Counted from the first letter of the stretch, positions 18,237 to 30,301 are shown. The stretch: DNA of 64,000 nt from Silvimonas amylolytica (GCF_014645555.1 NZ_BMLY01000004.1:51776-115775), one strand, 5' to 3'. Made by a program: numbers and translations. The notes: generated by a model not told the origin, from the sequence alone.

Positions 18237-19529
18237 TCAATGCGCAATCGTTGGCACAGCCGCATATACCAGCTTGCCCTTGACCAGCGTAAACACGACC
18301 TTGCCGCGCATTTCGTAACCGGTAAATGGCGTGTTCTTGCCCTGGCTTTTGAGCGTTTCCGGGGTGACGCGCCAGGTGGCGTTGGGGTCGAAGATGGCCA
18401 GGTCAGCGCGGCTGCCCACGGCCAGGCTGGCAGAAAAGCCCAGCATGCTGGCGGGTTCGCTGGTGATCTTGGTCAGTGCCATAGAGAGCGGAATATGCGC
18501 TTTCTCGGCCCAGGCCAGGGTCAGCGGCAGCAGCAATTCCATGCCGGTCGCACCGGGTTCGGCTTCGGCAAAGGGCAACAGTTTGGCGTCGTCGTCCACC
18601 GGGCTGTGATCGGAGCAGATGGCATCGATCGTGCCGTCGACCAGCGCAGTCTGAATGGCTTCACGGTCGCGGATGCTGCGGAGCGGCGGGTTCACGCGAT
18701 ACAGGCTGTTGAAGAAGCCAATATCGATGTCCGCCAGATGTACGTGGTTGATCGACACATCACACGTCAGCGGCAGGCCTTCGCGGCGGGCGGTGCGGAT
18801 CATCGCCAGGCCAGCGGCGCTCGATACCCGGCACAGGTGCACGCGGGCGCCGGTGGCGCGCATCAGTTCTACAATCGTGGCAATGGCGACGGTCTCGGCA
18901 ATGACCGGGATACCCGTCAGGCCGAGGCGCGAGGCGTATTCGCCATCGTGCGCCACGCCGTGGCCGGCCAGTGTGGCATCTTGCGCGCGCAAACGCAGTG
19001 GAATCTCAAACGTGGCGGCGTACTGCATGGCGCGGAACAGCACCTGCAGATCGGTAACCGGATGTTCAGCTTGCGAAAACGCGACGCAACCGGCATCCCG
19101 CAATTCGGCCATTTCGGTCAGGTCTTTACCGTTCAGACCGCGCGTGAGGGCGCCGACCGGGTAGAGGCGTGCCAGATCCAGTTGCCGGGCGCGTTGGCGC
19201 AGCATGGTGACAAGGCCTGGCTCATCCAGTGCCGGGTCGGTATCGGGCGGGCAGACAATGCTGGTGACGCCGCCGGCCACTGCGGCGCTCATTTCAGAGG
19301 CGAGCGTGGCTTTGTATTCAAAGCCAGGCTCGCGCAGGCGGGCGGCCAGGTCGACAAGGCCAGGGATAATCGTCAGGCCGGTGGCATCAATGGTCTGGTC
19401 GACCTTGAAGCCTTCAGGCTCGGTGCCGACGGCGGCAATCTTGCCTTGGTCCAGAAACAGGTCGCCAACCTTGTCCGTGCCATGTGCCGGATCAATCAGA
19501 CGGCCGTTGCGAATCGCGATTCTTTTCAT
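18237..19529 (-). CDS. pyrX: Inactive dihydroorotase homologue PyrX (ATCase partner)
   Basis: The protein has 430 residues and a class I dihydroorotase fold, but it lacks the metal ligands. Where active enzymes have HxHLREPG it reads LAARLREPG, with A62 and R64 in place of the two histidines. The later HICHVS-type motif reads HLCRVSS. Such proteins are known as the noncatalytic 45-kDa subunit of class B aspartate transcarbamoylase, needed for assembly of the PyrB holoenzyme. ATG 19529 lies 17 bases after pyrB, supporting co-expression. The frame is open further upstream into pyrB, but MKRIAIRNGRLIDP is the family start. A separate active PyrC must exist elsewhere. Confidence 0.88.
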   Translation of the reverse strand: MKRIAIRNGRLIDPAHGTDKVGDLFLDQGKIAAVGTEPEGFKVDQTIDATGLTIIPGLVDLAARLREPGFEYKATLASEMSAAVAGGVTSIVCPPDTDPALDEPGLVTMLRQRARQLDLARLYPVGALTRGLNGKDLTEMAELRDAGCVAFSQAEHPVTDLQVLFRAMQYAATFEIPLRLRAQDATLAGHGVAHDGEYASRLGLTGIPVIAETVAIATIVELMRATGARVHLCRVSSAAGLAMIRTARREGLPLTCDVSINHVHLADIDIGFFNSLYRVNPPLRSIRDREAIQTALVDGTIDAICSDHSPVDDDAKLLPFAEAEPGATGMELLLPLTLAWAEKAHIPLSMALTKITSEPASMLGFSASLAVGSRADLAIFDPNATWRVTPETLKSQGKNTPFTGYEMRGKVVFTLVKGKLVYAAVPTIAH

Positions 19530-19546
19530 TGTTGTGATCCCTTGTC

Positions 19547-20509
19547 TCAGCCGTTCAATGCCTGATTTTCTGCAACCAGTGCCATCACTGCCATACGCAC
19601 GGCAATGCCGAACGTCACCTGTGGCAGGATCACGGCCTGGTTGCCGTCGGCGACGGCCGAGTCGATCTCCACGCCACGGTTCATCGGGCCCGGGTGCATG
19701 ACAATGGCGTCGGGCTTGGCCAGCGCCAGTTTCTCGGGTGTCAGACCGTAGTATTTGAAGAACTCTTGCGTGGAGGGCAGGTATGCGCCAGCCATGCGTT
19801 CGTTCTGCAAGCGCAGCATGGCCACGACGTCGACGCCTTTCAGGCCTTCGGCCATATCGTGATAGACGTGGACGCCCAGTTGCTCCACGCCCACCGGCAA
19901 GAGGGTCTTGGGTGCAATTACGCGGATTTCCGGGCAACCCAGCGTTGAGAGCGCGTGAATCTGTGAGCGCGCTACGCGTGAATGCAGCACGTCGCCCACG
20001 ATGGCGACCGTCAAACCGGTGAAGTCGCCTTTGAAGTGGCGAATGGTGTACATGTCCAGGAGCGCTTGCGTCGGGTGCGCGTGGCGGCCATCGCCGGCGT
20101 TGACCACGGCGATGCCCGGTTTGACGTGCTCTGCAATCAAATGAGCCGCGCCCGATTGCGCGTGACGCACCACGAACATGTCCGCACCCATTGCTTCCAG
20201 ATTGTGGATGGTGTCCAGCAGCGTCTCGCCTTTGGCCGTGGACGATGCGTTGATATTCAGGTTGATCACATCTGCTGACAGCCGCTTGGCCGCGATTTCA
20301 AAGGTAGTGCGAGTGCGGGTGGAGTTCTCGAAGAAGAGATTGAACACGGACTTGCCGCTGAGCACCGGAAACTTTTTGTGGCCCGCTTCCATCTCGGCGA
20401 CATACGTCGCCGCACGATCCAGAATCTGCGTGAGGATGGCGCGGGGCAAACCTTCAGTGGTCAACAGATGGATCAGCGCTTTGTTTTTGTTCAGCTGCGG
20501 ATTGTGCAT
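19547..20509 (-). CDS. pyrB: Aspartate carbamoyltransferase catalytic chain
   Basis: This 320-residue enzyme condenses carbamoyl phosphate with aspartate to N-carbamoylaspartate in pyrimidine synthesis. The carbamoyl-phosphate loop [13 protein letters not shown] (about 58-70), the HPTQALLDM motif (about 142-150) and [11 protein letters not shown] near the C-terminus are intact. It is followed by pyrX, the expected partner in class B ATCases, and preceded by ruvX with a 45-bp gap. No pyrI-type regulatory subunit gene is present, which fits this class. Confidence 0.96.
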   Translation of the reverse strand: MHNPQLNKNKALIHLLTTEGLPRAILTQILDRAATYVAEMEAGHKKFPVLSGKSVFNLFFENSTRTRTTFEIAAKRLSADVINLNINASSTAKGETLLDTIHNLEAMGADMFVVRHAQSGAAHLIAEHVKPGIAVVNAGDGRHAHPTQALLDMYTIRHFKGDFTGLTVAIVGDVLHSRVARSQIHALSTLGCPEIRVIAPKTLLPVGVEQLGVHVYHDMAEGLKGVDVVAMLRLQNERMAGAYLPSTQEFFKYYGLTPEKLALAKPDAIVMHPGPMNRGVEIDSAVADGNQAVILPQVTFGIAVRMAVMALVAENQALNG

Positions 20510-20554
20510 GCGCGTTATGTCCTGAAAATACGGGGCGAGGGCAGAGGTCTTCGG

Positions 20555-21010
20555 TCAGTCTGGCTGGGGTTGTCCAGCGGGATCAGACGGTGGCTCGATC
20601 ACGGCGCCATCAAACCAGCCTTGCAAGATTTGCATGGCGGCGACCTGATCGAGAGCGGTTTTTTGTTTGCGGCCTCTTAGTCCGGTTTCGTTCAGCGCTT
20701 CGCTGGCGGCGGCGGAACTGAAGCGTTCATCCACATACACCACCGGCAACTTGAAACGGCCATAGAGACGCTGGCCAAACTTGCGGGCCAGGAAACTGAC
20801 TTTGTGGGGTTCACCATCAAGCGAGAGCGGCATGCCTACAACCAGTACATCCGGTTGCCACTCCTTGATGATGTCTGCAATGCGGGCAAAGCGGGTGTCG
20901 TTATCAACGGCCGAAATGGTGCAAACCGGATGCGGAATGCCGAGCTCAGACGAACCCGTGGCGACGCCGATGCGGGCCTCGCCAAAGTCAAACGCCAATG
21001 CACTCGTCAT
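20555..21010 (-). CDS. ruvX: RuvX/YqgF RNase H-fold nuclease
   Basis: The 151-residue protein starts ALAFDFGEARIGVATG, the first strand of the RNase H/Holliday-junction-resolvase fold with its catalytic Asp. It has LVVGMPLSLDGEPH in the middle and VVYVDERFSSAAASEAL with the second acidic site. YqgF proteins act in 16S rRNA 5' processing and are also called putative Holliday junction resolvases. It follows yqgE by 21 bases, the usual proteobacterial pairing. Confidence 0.93.
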   Translation of the reverse strand: MTSALAFDFGEARIGVATGSSELGIPHPVCTISAVDNDTRFARIADIIKEWQPDVLVVGMPLSLDGEPHKVSFLARKFGQRLYGRFKLPVVYVDERFSSAAASEALNETGLRGRKQKTALDQVAAMQILQGWFDGAVIEPPSDPAGQPQPD

Positions 21011-21031
21011 TGCCGCACCATGGCGCGGTCA

Positions 21032-21583
21032 TCAGGCATGGCCAGCTTCTTTGCTGAGCATGGCCATGTCGATACCCATCAGTGCCAATGCGGCTTCGTA
21101 GCGCTCTTCGGGCGGCAGATCAAAGATGATCTTCGGGTCGGCCTGAACGGAAATCCAGGCGTTCTGGCTGATTTCGTTTTCCAGTTGACCCGCCTCCCAG
21201 CCGGCGTAGCCCAGCGTGACAAACAGTTGTTCCGGCCCGGCACCTTCACCGACGGCCAGCAAGATGTCTTTGGACGTCGTCAGACCGATGTCATCCGTGA
21301 CCGTGAGGGTGGATTGCCACTCGCCCAACGGCTGGTGCAGCACAAAACCACGGTCGGTCTGGACCGGGCCGCCAAAGTAGACGGGCAGTTCAATGACATC
21401 AGGCCGGTGCAGTTCGACGTCGATCTGTTCAAACAAGGCAGAAAGCGGCATACCCAGCGGACGGTTCACGATCACGCCCATGGCGCCACGTTCGTTGTGG
21501 TCGCAGATATAAGCCAGCGTGCGTTCAAAAACCGGATCAACCAGGTTGGGCATGGCAATCAGGAAATGGCGCGTGAGATTCAT
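21032..21583 (-). CDS. yqgE: YqgE/AlgH family protein
   Basis: The 183-residue UPF0301 protein starts [22 protein letters not shown] and contains [20 protein letters not shown], both diagnostic. Its molecular role is unsettled; AlgH was linked to alginate regulation in Pseudomonas. The ATG at 21583 is preferred over 21589 because GGAAG stands at a proper distance from it and family members begin there. It is the first gene of yqgE-ruvX-pyrB-pyrX and is divergent from phrB across a 128-bp gap. Confidence 0.92.
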   Translation of the reverse strand: MNLTRHFLIAMPNLVDPVFERTLAYICDHNERGAMGVIVNRPLGMPLSALFEQIDVELHRPDVIELPVYFGGPVQTDRGFVLHQPLGEWQSTLTVTDDIGLTTSKDILLAVGEGAGPEQLFVTLGYAGWEAGQLENEISQNAWISVQADPKIIFDLPPEERYEAALALMGIDMAMLSKEAGHA

Positions 21584-21711
21584 GTTCATGCTTCCAATTA
21601 TCGCACAAAGCGGCGTGTTCACTTCGCCCTGGCGTTGCGGTTTTTCATGACGATGTATTAAAGCGCGGTCCCTCTCGTACAATAGCCTGCATTCGTCCCC
21701 GGAAAACGCTG

Positions 21712-23115
21712 ATGGTTCAACGGACCTTGCTCTGGTTCCGCCGCGACCTGCGGCTCTTCGATCAGGCCGCGCTGTATCACGCGCTCAAAGACGCCCGTGA
21801 AGTGGTCCCCGTGTTTATTTTTGACCGGGATATTCTGGATGCGCTGCCCAGACATGATCGCCGGGTGGCGTTTATTCACGGCAGCATCAAAGAACTGCAG
21901 CTGGCGCTACGTCAGGCGGGCAGCGACCTGGTGGTGCGCCATGCCAGTGCGCCCGCGGCTATTGTGCAACTGGCGCGGGAATACGGCGTCGATGCGGTCT
22001 ACACCAATCATGATTACGAGCCGGCGGCCACTGCACGTGACGCCATGGTCAGTCATGCATTGGAACAAACTGGCGTCATTTTCCGAACCTTCAAGGATCA
22101 GGTGATCTTTGAGCGCGATGAAATCCTGACCCAGGCAGGCGGCATGTTCAGCGTGTTCACCCCGTACAAGCGTGCCTGGCACTCAAAGCTGGATGACTTT
22201 TATCTGCGGTCCTACCCGGTGCAGCGATACATCGGCAATCTGGCGCACTTGCCGCCACAAACGCTGCCCGCGCTGACGCAACTGGGGTTTACTGAAGATA
22301 CGCTGGCCGGCCTGCCCATCACACCGGGGATGACCGGCGGCGAATTCCTGTTTGAGGATTTTCGCCAGCGCATCAACCGGTACCATGAAGCGCGGGATTT
22401 TCCGGGCGTGAAAGGGCCATCTTACTTATCGGTACATCTGCGTTTTGGCACGGTGTCGATTCGGGAGCTGGCCACCTTTGCGCACGCGCAAGGCGGCATC
22501 GGGGCTGAGACGTGGTTATCTGAACTGATCTGGCGAGAGTTCTACCAGCAAATCCTCTGGCACCGGCCGGAGGTCGCTGAACACGCCTTCAAGCCCGAAT
22601 ACGATGCGCTGCCATTTCCCAATAACCAGGACTGGTTTGCCGCCTGGTGCGAGGGCAGAACCGGCTACCCGATTGTTGATGCGGCTATGCGCCAGTTAAA
22701 CCAGACGGGGTACATGCACAATCGCCTGCGCATGATCACCGCCAGCTTTCTGGTCAAAGACTTGCTGATCGACTGGCGTTGGGGCGAGCGTTATTTCGCC
22801 GAAAAACTGATTGATTTTGATCTGGCGGCCAACAATGGCGGCTGGCAATGGGCGGCCAGTACCGGATGTGATGCACAGCCGTATTTCCGCATCTTCAATC
22901 CGGTGACTCAATCGCAGAAGTTTGATCCGCAAGGGAAGTTTATCCGTCGTTATTGCCCTGAACTTGCAGCGCTTGGCGACAAGGATATCCATGCGCCGTG
23001 GCTCGTGCGTTCGCCTGTTTTCGGGCAATTGGGCGCAGACTACCCGCCGCCACTCGTTGATCATGCGGTTCAGCGTGAGCAGGCGCTGGCACTGTTCAAG
23101 GTGGCACGGGCCTGA
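21712..23115 (+). CDS. phrB: Deoxyribodipyrimidine photolyase (class I CPD photolyase)
   Basis: The product has 467 residues. The N-terminal alpha/beta antenna domain starts [17 protein letters not shown]. The C-terminal FAD domain has [14 protein letters not shown] [13 protein letters not shown], then [19 protein letters not shown] and [19 protein letters not shown], which carry FAD and electron-transfer Trp residues. It uses blue light to split cyclobutane pyrimidine dimers. It appears to be a single-gene transcription unit. Confidence 0.94.
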   Translation: MVQRTLLWFRRDLRLFDQAALYHALKDAREVVPVFIFDRDILDALPRHDRRVAFIHGSIKELQLALRQAGSDLVVRHASAPAAIVQLAREYGVDAVYTNHDYEPAATARDAMVSHALEQTGVIFRTFKDQVIFERDEILTQAGGMFSVFTPYKRAWHSKLDDFYLRSYPVQRYIGNLAHLPPQTLPALTQLGFTEDTLAGLPITPGMTGGEFLFEDFRQRINRYHEARDFPGVKGPSYLSVHLRFGTVSIRELATFAHAQGGIGAETWLSELIWREFYQQILWHRPEVAEHAFKPEYDALPFPNNQDWFAAWCEGRTGYPIVDAAMRQLNQTGYMHNRLRMITASFLVKDLLIDWRWGERYFAEKLIDFDLAANNGGWQWAASTGCDAQPYFRIFNPVTQSQKFDPQGKFIRRYCPELAALGDKDIHAPWLVRSPVFGQLGADYPPPLVDHAVQREQALALFKVARA

Positions 23116-23320
23116 TGTCGGCACCGTGTCATCGACGTTTTGCCGGTTGGTACAGACTGTCAAATATGGAAAAAGGCGTAGATTGTCGTCCCACGCTGGC
23201 CTAAACCGGTAGAAGTTGGCTTGCGTCGATTGATGACGTGGGCATAATTCAGCGCATACTCGCCCGGTCTATCCAACAAAAACAGGCCGCCTGATCCAGG
23301 ACGGTTTCACGCAGGACAAC

Positions 23321-25828
23321 ATGCCGCAGCTGCCGGTTCGCACTTCGCTTGCCCGCCGCGCCCTCACCAGAATGGGGCTGCGCATTGCCGCCGTCATTGT
23401 GATGATCACACTGGCGGCGTATTGGCATTTTTATCACAGCCTTGAAGAAAGCATCGACGAAGGTCTGCGCAATTACGTGCAGGCGCGTGCTGATGGTGAA
23501 AGCGAGCACTTTTTGCTGGCTGAAACCCAGACCCGCATGCTGGCTGATGAGATGATCCGCCGGCTCAAGCAGGCAGGTGATCAGGACTACAGCGCACGCT
23601 TTGATAGTCTGTTTGCGCCGGGCAAGGATGGCGTGATCCGCGTGCGGCCAGAAGTGAGTGATTTTCACCATAAAGCGACGTTGTTTATCCGTAACGACGT
23701 ACCGCTCACGCCGGATTTCAAACGCCGTATTGTGGTGGGTTTTGATTTGCTGACGGCCTGGGGGCCGCTGACCACCAACCGGTTTCTGGACAGTTTCATG
23801 AACATGCCAGAGCAAATGTCGCTCAATTACGCGCCATTTGTAGACTGGAGCCTGTCTGCCACGCCCAAAACCAATATCTACGAGTACGAAACAGTGTGGC
23901 GCTCTGCCCCGCAGAGCAACCCTTTACGCAAGCCATTCTGGACCACCGTTTACTTTGATGATGGTGCCCGCAAATGGATGGTGTCGCATGTCACGCCTGC
24001 CGATCTGGGCGGCCGTTGGGTGGCCACGGCGGGTCAGGATATCGTGATTGATGACCTCGTACGGCGTACGGCCAACGATCACCTTGCCGGCACCTACAAC
24101 CTCATTGTGCGAGCCGATGGACAACTGATTGCTCACCCGCGGCTGAGTAAGGAAATCCAGTTGGCGGGCGGTAATCTGGATGTCTCGCACCTGCACGATC
24201 CGCAACTGGAAGCGATTGTTCACACCGCGCTGACGGTGGGGGACGTGGCAGACGTGGTCGAGACACCGGATGAAGCGTTCCATCTGGGGGTTGGCCGTAT
24301 TCGTGGCCCGGATTGGCGGCTGATTGTGGTTTACCCCAGTTCCCGGATTGCTGCGGTGGCCCGTTCCAACGCCCGTTATGTGCTGATCCTGGGCGGGATA
24401 TCGCTGCTGGTGGAGTTGCTGATTCTGTGGAGCGTGCTCCGAAAACTGGTCTCTGAGCCGCTGCATGAGCTGGTCGAAGCCGAGGCGCGCGTGGGCGATG
24501 GCAACTACGACGTGTTGCTGGCAAGTACGCATCGCCCCGATGAGTTGGGCCGGCTGGCGCATGGTTTTGAAATGATGGCGCGACGGGTGGGAGAGCGTGA
24601 TCGCCAATTGGTGCAGGCCGCCAATGATCTGGCGCGTGAAGCCGACACTGCCCGGGTTAACGCGGCGCGGCTGGCTGCGCTGTCGCAAATCCTGCCCGAT
24701 CCGGTGTTTGTGGTTGCCGCTGATAGCCGTGTGTGCGACGCCTTTGGCAATACTTCGCGTTTGTTTGAGGGCAACCCTACCGGGCATTCGATCTTTCACA
24801 CCATGCCGCCTTCCGTGGTCGATGGCGGGCGCATGGCGCTGGATATCGCCGTGCAATCAGGCCTCGCGCAACGCATGGTGTACGACGCTGAATTGACCGA
24901 AGGCGTGCGCTGGTTCGAAGCACTGATCCTGCCGTTGCCGGGGTCTGCAACCGAAGGCCCGCAAGTGCTCTGGCTGGTCCGTGACATTACCGCGCTCAAA
25001 CTGACAGAGGGTGAGCTCAGAGATGCCCGTGACCATTTGCAGGACATCGTCGCGGCACAAACCGCCGATTTGCGCGGCGCGAGGGATCGCGCCAACGACG
25101 CCAACCGCGCCAAGACGCAGTTTGTGTCCAATATCTCGCACGAACTGCGTACGCCCATGCACGCCATCCTGTCATTCGCCCGCATCGGTCTGGACAAGGT
25201 GGAGGGGGGGCGGCCAGAGAAACTTAAACGTTATTTCGAGAACATCATCATGTCGGGCGAGCGTCTGCTGGGCATGGTGAACGACTTGCTGGATATCGCC
25301 AAACTGGAATCAGGCAAGATGGATTACCACCTTGCGCCTCACCGGCTGGGCCGGATTGTCGATGGTGTGATTTCTGAACTGGAACCGCTAGCTGCTCGCA
25401 AACAGGTGGTGTTTGAACGCAAAATTGCGGAAGACGACGCGCTCGATTGCGATGCCACGCGGGTGGCGCAGGTCTTGCGCAACCTGATTTCCAATGCCAT
25501 CCGCTTTAGCCCGGAAGCAGGCACCATTGCCGTGAGTGTCTGGCAGGAAGGCCCCATGCTGATCTCGACCGTAGAAAACGACGGCCCGCCGATCGCGCCG
25601 GAAGATCTGGAACGCATTTTTGAAAAATTTGTACAAGGTAGCGGGTTGAATCCGCCGGGTAGTTCAGGTCTGGGGCTGGCAATATGCCGGGAAATCGTCG
25701 AGGCCCATGGTGGGCAGATCAGTGCCGCTAACCGCGACCACACCGGTGCCATGTTCCGCTTTACCTTGCCGCGCCAGCAACCAACATTGCCGGAAGAAGA
25801 TGCGTCCGGTGGCCGCAAGACCATCTGA
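23321..25828 (+). CDS. Orphan hybrid-less sensor histidine kinase (dCache-HAMP-PAS-HisKA-HATPase)
   Basis: This 835-residue kinase has a membrane helix at about residues 18-36, a large periplasmic dCache-like sensor (about 40-345), and a second helix (about 350-372). HAMP (about 370-425), a PAS-like segment (about 455-570) and a coiled coil follow. The HisKA domain has the phosphoacceptor H607 in NISHELRTPMHAI. The HATPase domain has N, G1 and G2 boxes (LRNLISNAIRFSP, SSGLGLAICREIVEAHGG). There is no receiver domain and no response-regulator gene nearby, so its partner is unknown. Cache domains usually bind small organic ligands. AGGA about ten bases upstream supports ATG 23321. Confidence 0.88.
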   Translation: MPQLPVRTSLARRALTRMGLRIAAVIVMITLAAYWHFYHSLEESIDEGLRNYVQARADGESEHFLLAETQTRMLADEMIRRLKQAGDQDYSARFDSLFAPGKDGVIRVRPEVSDFHHKATLFIRNDVPLTPDFKRRIVVGFDLLTAWGPLTTNRFLDSFMNMPEQMSLNYAPFVDWSLSATPKTNIYEYETVWRSAPQSNPLRKPFWTTVYFDDGARKWMVSHVTPADLGGRWVATAGQDIVIDDLVRRTANDHLAGTYNLIVRADGQLIAHPRLSKEIQLAGGNLDVSHLHDPQLEAIVHTALTVGDVADVVETPDEAFHLGVGRIRGPDWRLIVVYPSSRIAAVARSNARYVLILGGISLLVELLILWSVLRKLVSEPLHELVEAEARVGDGNYDVLLASTHRPDELGRLAHGFEMMARRVGERDRQLVQAANDLAREADTARVNAARLAALSQILPDPVFVVAADSRVCDAFGNTSRLFEGNPTGHSIFHTMPPSVVDGGRMALDIAVQSGLAQRMVYDAELTEGVRWFEALILPLPGSATEGPQVLWLVRDITALKLTEGELRDARDHLQDIVAAQTADLRGARDRANDANRAKTQFVSNISHELRTPMHAILSFARIGLDKVEGGRPEKLKRYFENIIMSGERLLGMVNDLLDIAKLESGKMDYHLAPHRLGRIVDGVISELEPLAARKQVVFERKIAEDDALDCDATRVAQVLRNLISNAIRFSPEAGTIAVSVWQEGPMLISTVENDGPPIAPEDLERIFEKFVQGSGLNPPGSSGLGLAICREIVEAHGGQISAANRDHTGAMFRFTLPRQQPTLPEEDASGGRKTI

Positions 25829-27628
<1,800 letters not shown>

Positions 27629-27654
27629 GACTGGTGCCCCAGGTTGCAGTCAAG

Positions 27655-27684
27655 AAAACGGCCGGATTACCGGCCGTTTTTTAT
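27655..27684. terminator. Bidirectional terminator, argS / LOG gene
   Basis: An 11-bp stem AAAACGGCCGG/CCGGCCGTTTT with a 4-base ATTA loop and T-run lies between the convergent argS and LOG-family genes, and can serve both. Confidence 0.92.
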
Positions 27685-27722
27685 TGCGTTGATGGATTGA
27701 GATTGGTCTCGGGCCAGGTGGT

Positions 27723-28463
27723 TCAGGGCGTGTGAGCCGAGACCGGATCCAGTGCTTTGCCGACTTCCAGCCAGTTGGCGTGATGTTCTCGGATCAATTG
27801 CACGGCGTCTTCAATGCTGTCGACCACTACCGGAATCTGCATGTCGCGTTCTCCGGCGAGGCCTGCGCCGTTGCTGACCATATTCAGGCTGGCCCAGTCC
27901 ACCAGGCCGTGCCACATATCGCCAATCAGGATCAGCGGCGTGTCGTAGAGTTTGCGCACTTGCAAGAGTTGCCAGACCATCGAGAGTTCCAGCAGCGTGC
28001 CAATACCGCCTTCGGTCACAATGAACGCGTTGGAGCGCTGAACAAAGTGATGCAAGCGCGAAAAGAACGTTTTGTGTTCATAGGCGCGGCCAACAAAGTC
28101 GTTCACATGTTGTTCGAAATCCAGATCAACGCGGATGCCTACGGATGCATCGGGGTCGTCTGGTTTGGCCTGGCGCGCGCCTTCATTGGCCGCCTGCATC
28201 AGGCCAGGACCACCGCCCGTAACAATGCGACAACCCATGGCTGCCAACTGCGAAGCCAGTTGTTTTACCGCTTCATAAGAGGGTGTGTCTTCCTGGATAC
28301 GGGCAGAGCCGAAAATGGTGACGTGGTATTGGTCAGTATGGGCCGGGCGCAGGCGGGAGAGGTCATCCACCGTGTCCCACAGCTTGAGAACCGCGTCTGA
28401 AACAATACGCAGGGCTTCGGCGTCATCGACCACGCCGACGGGTTTATTGTTGGGATTGATCAT
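27723..28463 (-). CDS. LOG-family nucleotide 5'-monophosphate nucleosidase (TIGR00730-like)
   Basis: The 246-residue cytosolic protein has the LOG signatures GGGPGLMQAANEGA (about 92-105) and, instead of the usual PGGxGTxxE, TEGGIGTLLELS (about 151-162). LOG proteins split the N-glycosidic bond of nucleoside monophosphates. In plants this activates cytokinins; in bacteria PpnN-like members act in purine/pyrimidine nucleotide turnover. The Pro-to-Glu change at the start of the second motif is seen in some bacterial branches. It appears monocistronic. Confidence 0.85.
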   Translation of the reverse strand: MINPNNKPVGVVDDAEALRIVSDAVLKLWDTVDDLSRLRPAHTDQYHVTIFGSARIQEDTPSYEAVKQLASQLAAMGCRIVTGGGPGLMQAANEGARQAKPDDPDASVGIRVDLDFEQHVNDFVGRAYEHKTFFSRLHHFVQRSNAFIVTEGGIGTLLELSMVWQLLQVRKLYDTPLILIGDMWHGLVDWASLNMVSNGAGLAGERDMQIPVVVDSIEDAVQLIREHHANWLEVGKALDPVSAHTP

Positions 28464-28696
28464 GATGTCCTGTAACGATCTGCGCCGGCGTCACCCGGTC
28501 TGTTGGCTGCCGGTGTTGGCCGGCAAGGGAAGGGCCAGTCTAGCGGCATCAGGGCAGCTTTCAAAGGCCTTTCAAACGGATGGGCGTGGCATCGGGAAAA
28601 TGTCACTCTCTCACGGTGGGTGAAGTTATTTCGACGCGATACAATGGCGCGGGACTCAATACCCCTTTTCGCTCAATTTGTTCTACGGGATCAAAC

Positions 28697-29386
28697 ATGA
28701 AGATGCGCCAGCTTTGCACCTTGTTCTTGTTGCTGTTGCCTGTGGCTAGCGCCTGGGCCGCCGGCACCGGCGTTCAACGCCTGCGTTGCGATGTACTCAG
28801 CTCTGACAAGGCACCTCGCACCAGTTATCTGAACGTTCAAACCGTGGACATGGGCAATTACTGGTTCTGGCGCGCTGATGGTGATTGCGCCACTTTCCTG
28901 TTCGACAGCCCGCGTTCCAACACCGTTGCGCCGACGTATTTTCCAAAGTCATTGCCAGGCGGTGACTGGAAAGACAAGCTGGTGATCGACTTCACCGGCA
29001 AGGGTGGCTACGGTATGGGTACTGGTCAGTTGCGTTATCACGCCATGCCCAAATATGTCACCAGTGGCGGGCAGGATATGGATGTTGATGTGAAAATCAA
29101 TCATCAGGTGACTGGCGCACAAAGTGAAAACCAGTACGAAGAAGAATCCGCGCTGACGTATGCTCCGGCCACTGGCGCGTTGCTGCGTATGAGCGGCAAG
29201 GTGAAAGGGCTGTCCAAAGACTGGAACTCGTTCACCTTGATCAATTGTAATACCGCTGGCGTGAACTGCCCGGGCGGCGCTCCTGCGGCAGCCACCATTG
29301 CGCCGGAGTCTGCGACTTCCTCTGAACCTGCGTATGACAAAGGCGGTGGCCAGGCGGATGTACAGATCAAGCCGCTGGCGCCCTGA
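28697..29386 (+). CDS. Secreted protein of unknown function
   Basis: The product has 229 residues with a clear Sec signal peptide (MKMRQLCTLFLLLLPVASAWA, cleavage about residue 21). The mature part has one early cysteine (RLRCDVL) and a pair in FTLINCNTAGVNCPG that may form disulfides, and a Ser/Ala/Pro-rich end. No family recognised. GGGA six bases before ATG 28697 supports this start over the longer frame from 28580. It is followed at 68 bp by zur on the same strand, but no functional link is evident. Confidence 0.7.
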   Translation: MKMRQLCTLFLLLLPVASAWAAGTGVQRLRCDVLSSDKAPRTSYLNVQTVDMGNYWFWRADGDCATFLFDSPRSNTVAPTYFPKSLPGGDWKDKLVIDFTGKGGYGMGTGQLRYHAMPKYVTSGGQDMDVDVKINHQVTGAQSENQYEEESALTYAPATGALLRMSGKVKGLSKDWNSFTLINCNTAGVNCPGGAPAAATIAPESATSSEPAYDKGGGQADVQIKPLAP

Positions 29387-29414
29387 GTGATAAACCGGGT
29401 TAAAATCAACCATC

Positions 29415-29438
29415 AACGGGCGCGCCGGTGCGCCCGTT
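29415..29438 (+). terminator. Hairpin upstream of zur
   Basis: A perfect 9-bp GC-rich stem AACGGGCGC/GCGCCCGTT with a 6-base loop lies 17 bases before the zur start and lacks a T-run. It may end the upstream transcript weakly or act as a 5' leader structure for zur. Confidence 0.45.
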
Positions 29439-29454
29439 CTGGTCTGGCAGGCTC

Positions 29455-29952
29455 ATGAATACACAAGAATTTCTGGATTACGCTGAAGATCGCTGTCGTG
29501 AACACGGCACGCGATTGACCACCATCCGCCGCCAGGTGCTGGAACACATTGTCGAGCAGCCTGGCTACAGCAAGGCATACGACGTGCTGGAGGCGCTGCG
29601 GCCTGAAACGGCCTCGCTGACGCCACCCACCATTTACCGGGCGCTGGAGTTCCTGGAGGCCGAAGGGCTGGTGCACCGGCTGGAGGTCGTGAACGGCTAT
29701 GTGGCCTGCCAGCAGCATGACCATACGCATGAAACGCTGTTCATCATTTGTCCGTGTTGCGGCAAGGTGGCTGAAGCGCGGGGCGACACCTACGCGGCGT
29801 TCTTCAAGGGCATTCTGGTTGACAACGGGTTTGGGGCGGTCCCTCAACACCTTGAGGTCAAGGCCTACTGCAACGAATGCCAGGCGACTGGTGCCACCTG
29901 CGTGCATGAAAACATGGCGCCGCACCGACACCATCACGGCCACGATCACTGA
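29455..29952 (+). CDS. zur: Fur-family zinc uptake regulator (Zur-like)
   Basis: The 165-residue protein has the Fur winged-helix domain (residues about 15-85, with PPTIYRALEFLEAEGLVHRLE). The structural zinc site is CPCCGKV plus CNEC, and the C-terminus is rich in histidine (HRHHHGHDH). Residue spacing follows E. coli Zur better than Fur. It should repress zinc-uptake genes when zinc is plentiful. CAGG lies eight bases before ATG 29455. No zinc transporter gene is adjacent. The convergent ynfA gene starts from the other side. Confidence 0.85.
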   Translation: MNTQEFLDYAEDRCREHGTRLTTIRRQVLEHIVEQPGYSKAYDVLEALRPETASLTPPTIYRALEFLEAEGLVHRLEVVNGYVACQQHDHTHETLFIICPCCGKVAEARGDTYAAFFKGILVDNGFGAVPQHLEVKAYCNECQATGATCVHENMAPHRHHHGHDH

Positions 29953-29968
29953 TCGCACATCCCGCGCG

Positions 29969-30301
29969 TTACGTCCCTCGTGGCGCGAAAAAAATAATGG
30001 CCATGCCGGCCAGTGACACCAGCGCCCCGATGGCATCCCAGCGATCCGGGCGCACGCCTTCTACTGCCCACATCCAGCCAATAGCCATCATCACGTACAC
30101 GCCACCGTATGCCGCGTAAGTGCGTCCTGCGCCTGTCGGATGCAGGGTGAGCAAACCCGCAAAGGCAGCCAGGCTGATGATGGCGGGGATCAATAACCAC
30201 GTTGGGGCACCTTTCCGCAGCCATAGCCAGGGTAAATAGCAGCCCAGGATTTCCGCCAGTGCGGTCACGACAAACAAGGTCAGTGTTTTCAGTGCGAACA
30301 T
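29969..30301 (-). CDS. ynfA: YnfA family (UPF0060) small membrane protein
   Basis: The 110-residue protein has four hydrophobic helices and the family motifs [33 protein letters not shown] and [18 protein letters not shown]. YnfA resembles small multidrug resistance transporters in size and topology; its substrates are not firmly known. It is convergent with zur, with 16 bases between the stops. Confidence 0.92.
   Translation of the reverse strand: MFALKTLTLFVVTALAEILGCYLPWLWLRKGAPTWLLIPAIISLAAFAGLLTLHPTGAGRTYAAYGGVYVMMAIGWMWAVEGVRPDRWDAIGALVSLAGMAIIFFAPRGT

Noticed and set aside
18174..19565. 463-codon plus-strand frame opposite pyrX
   Set aside because: It is antisense to the whole pyrX gene. 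The Gln/Arg/Gly-rich composition is typical of antisense reading.
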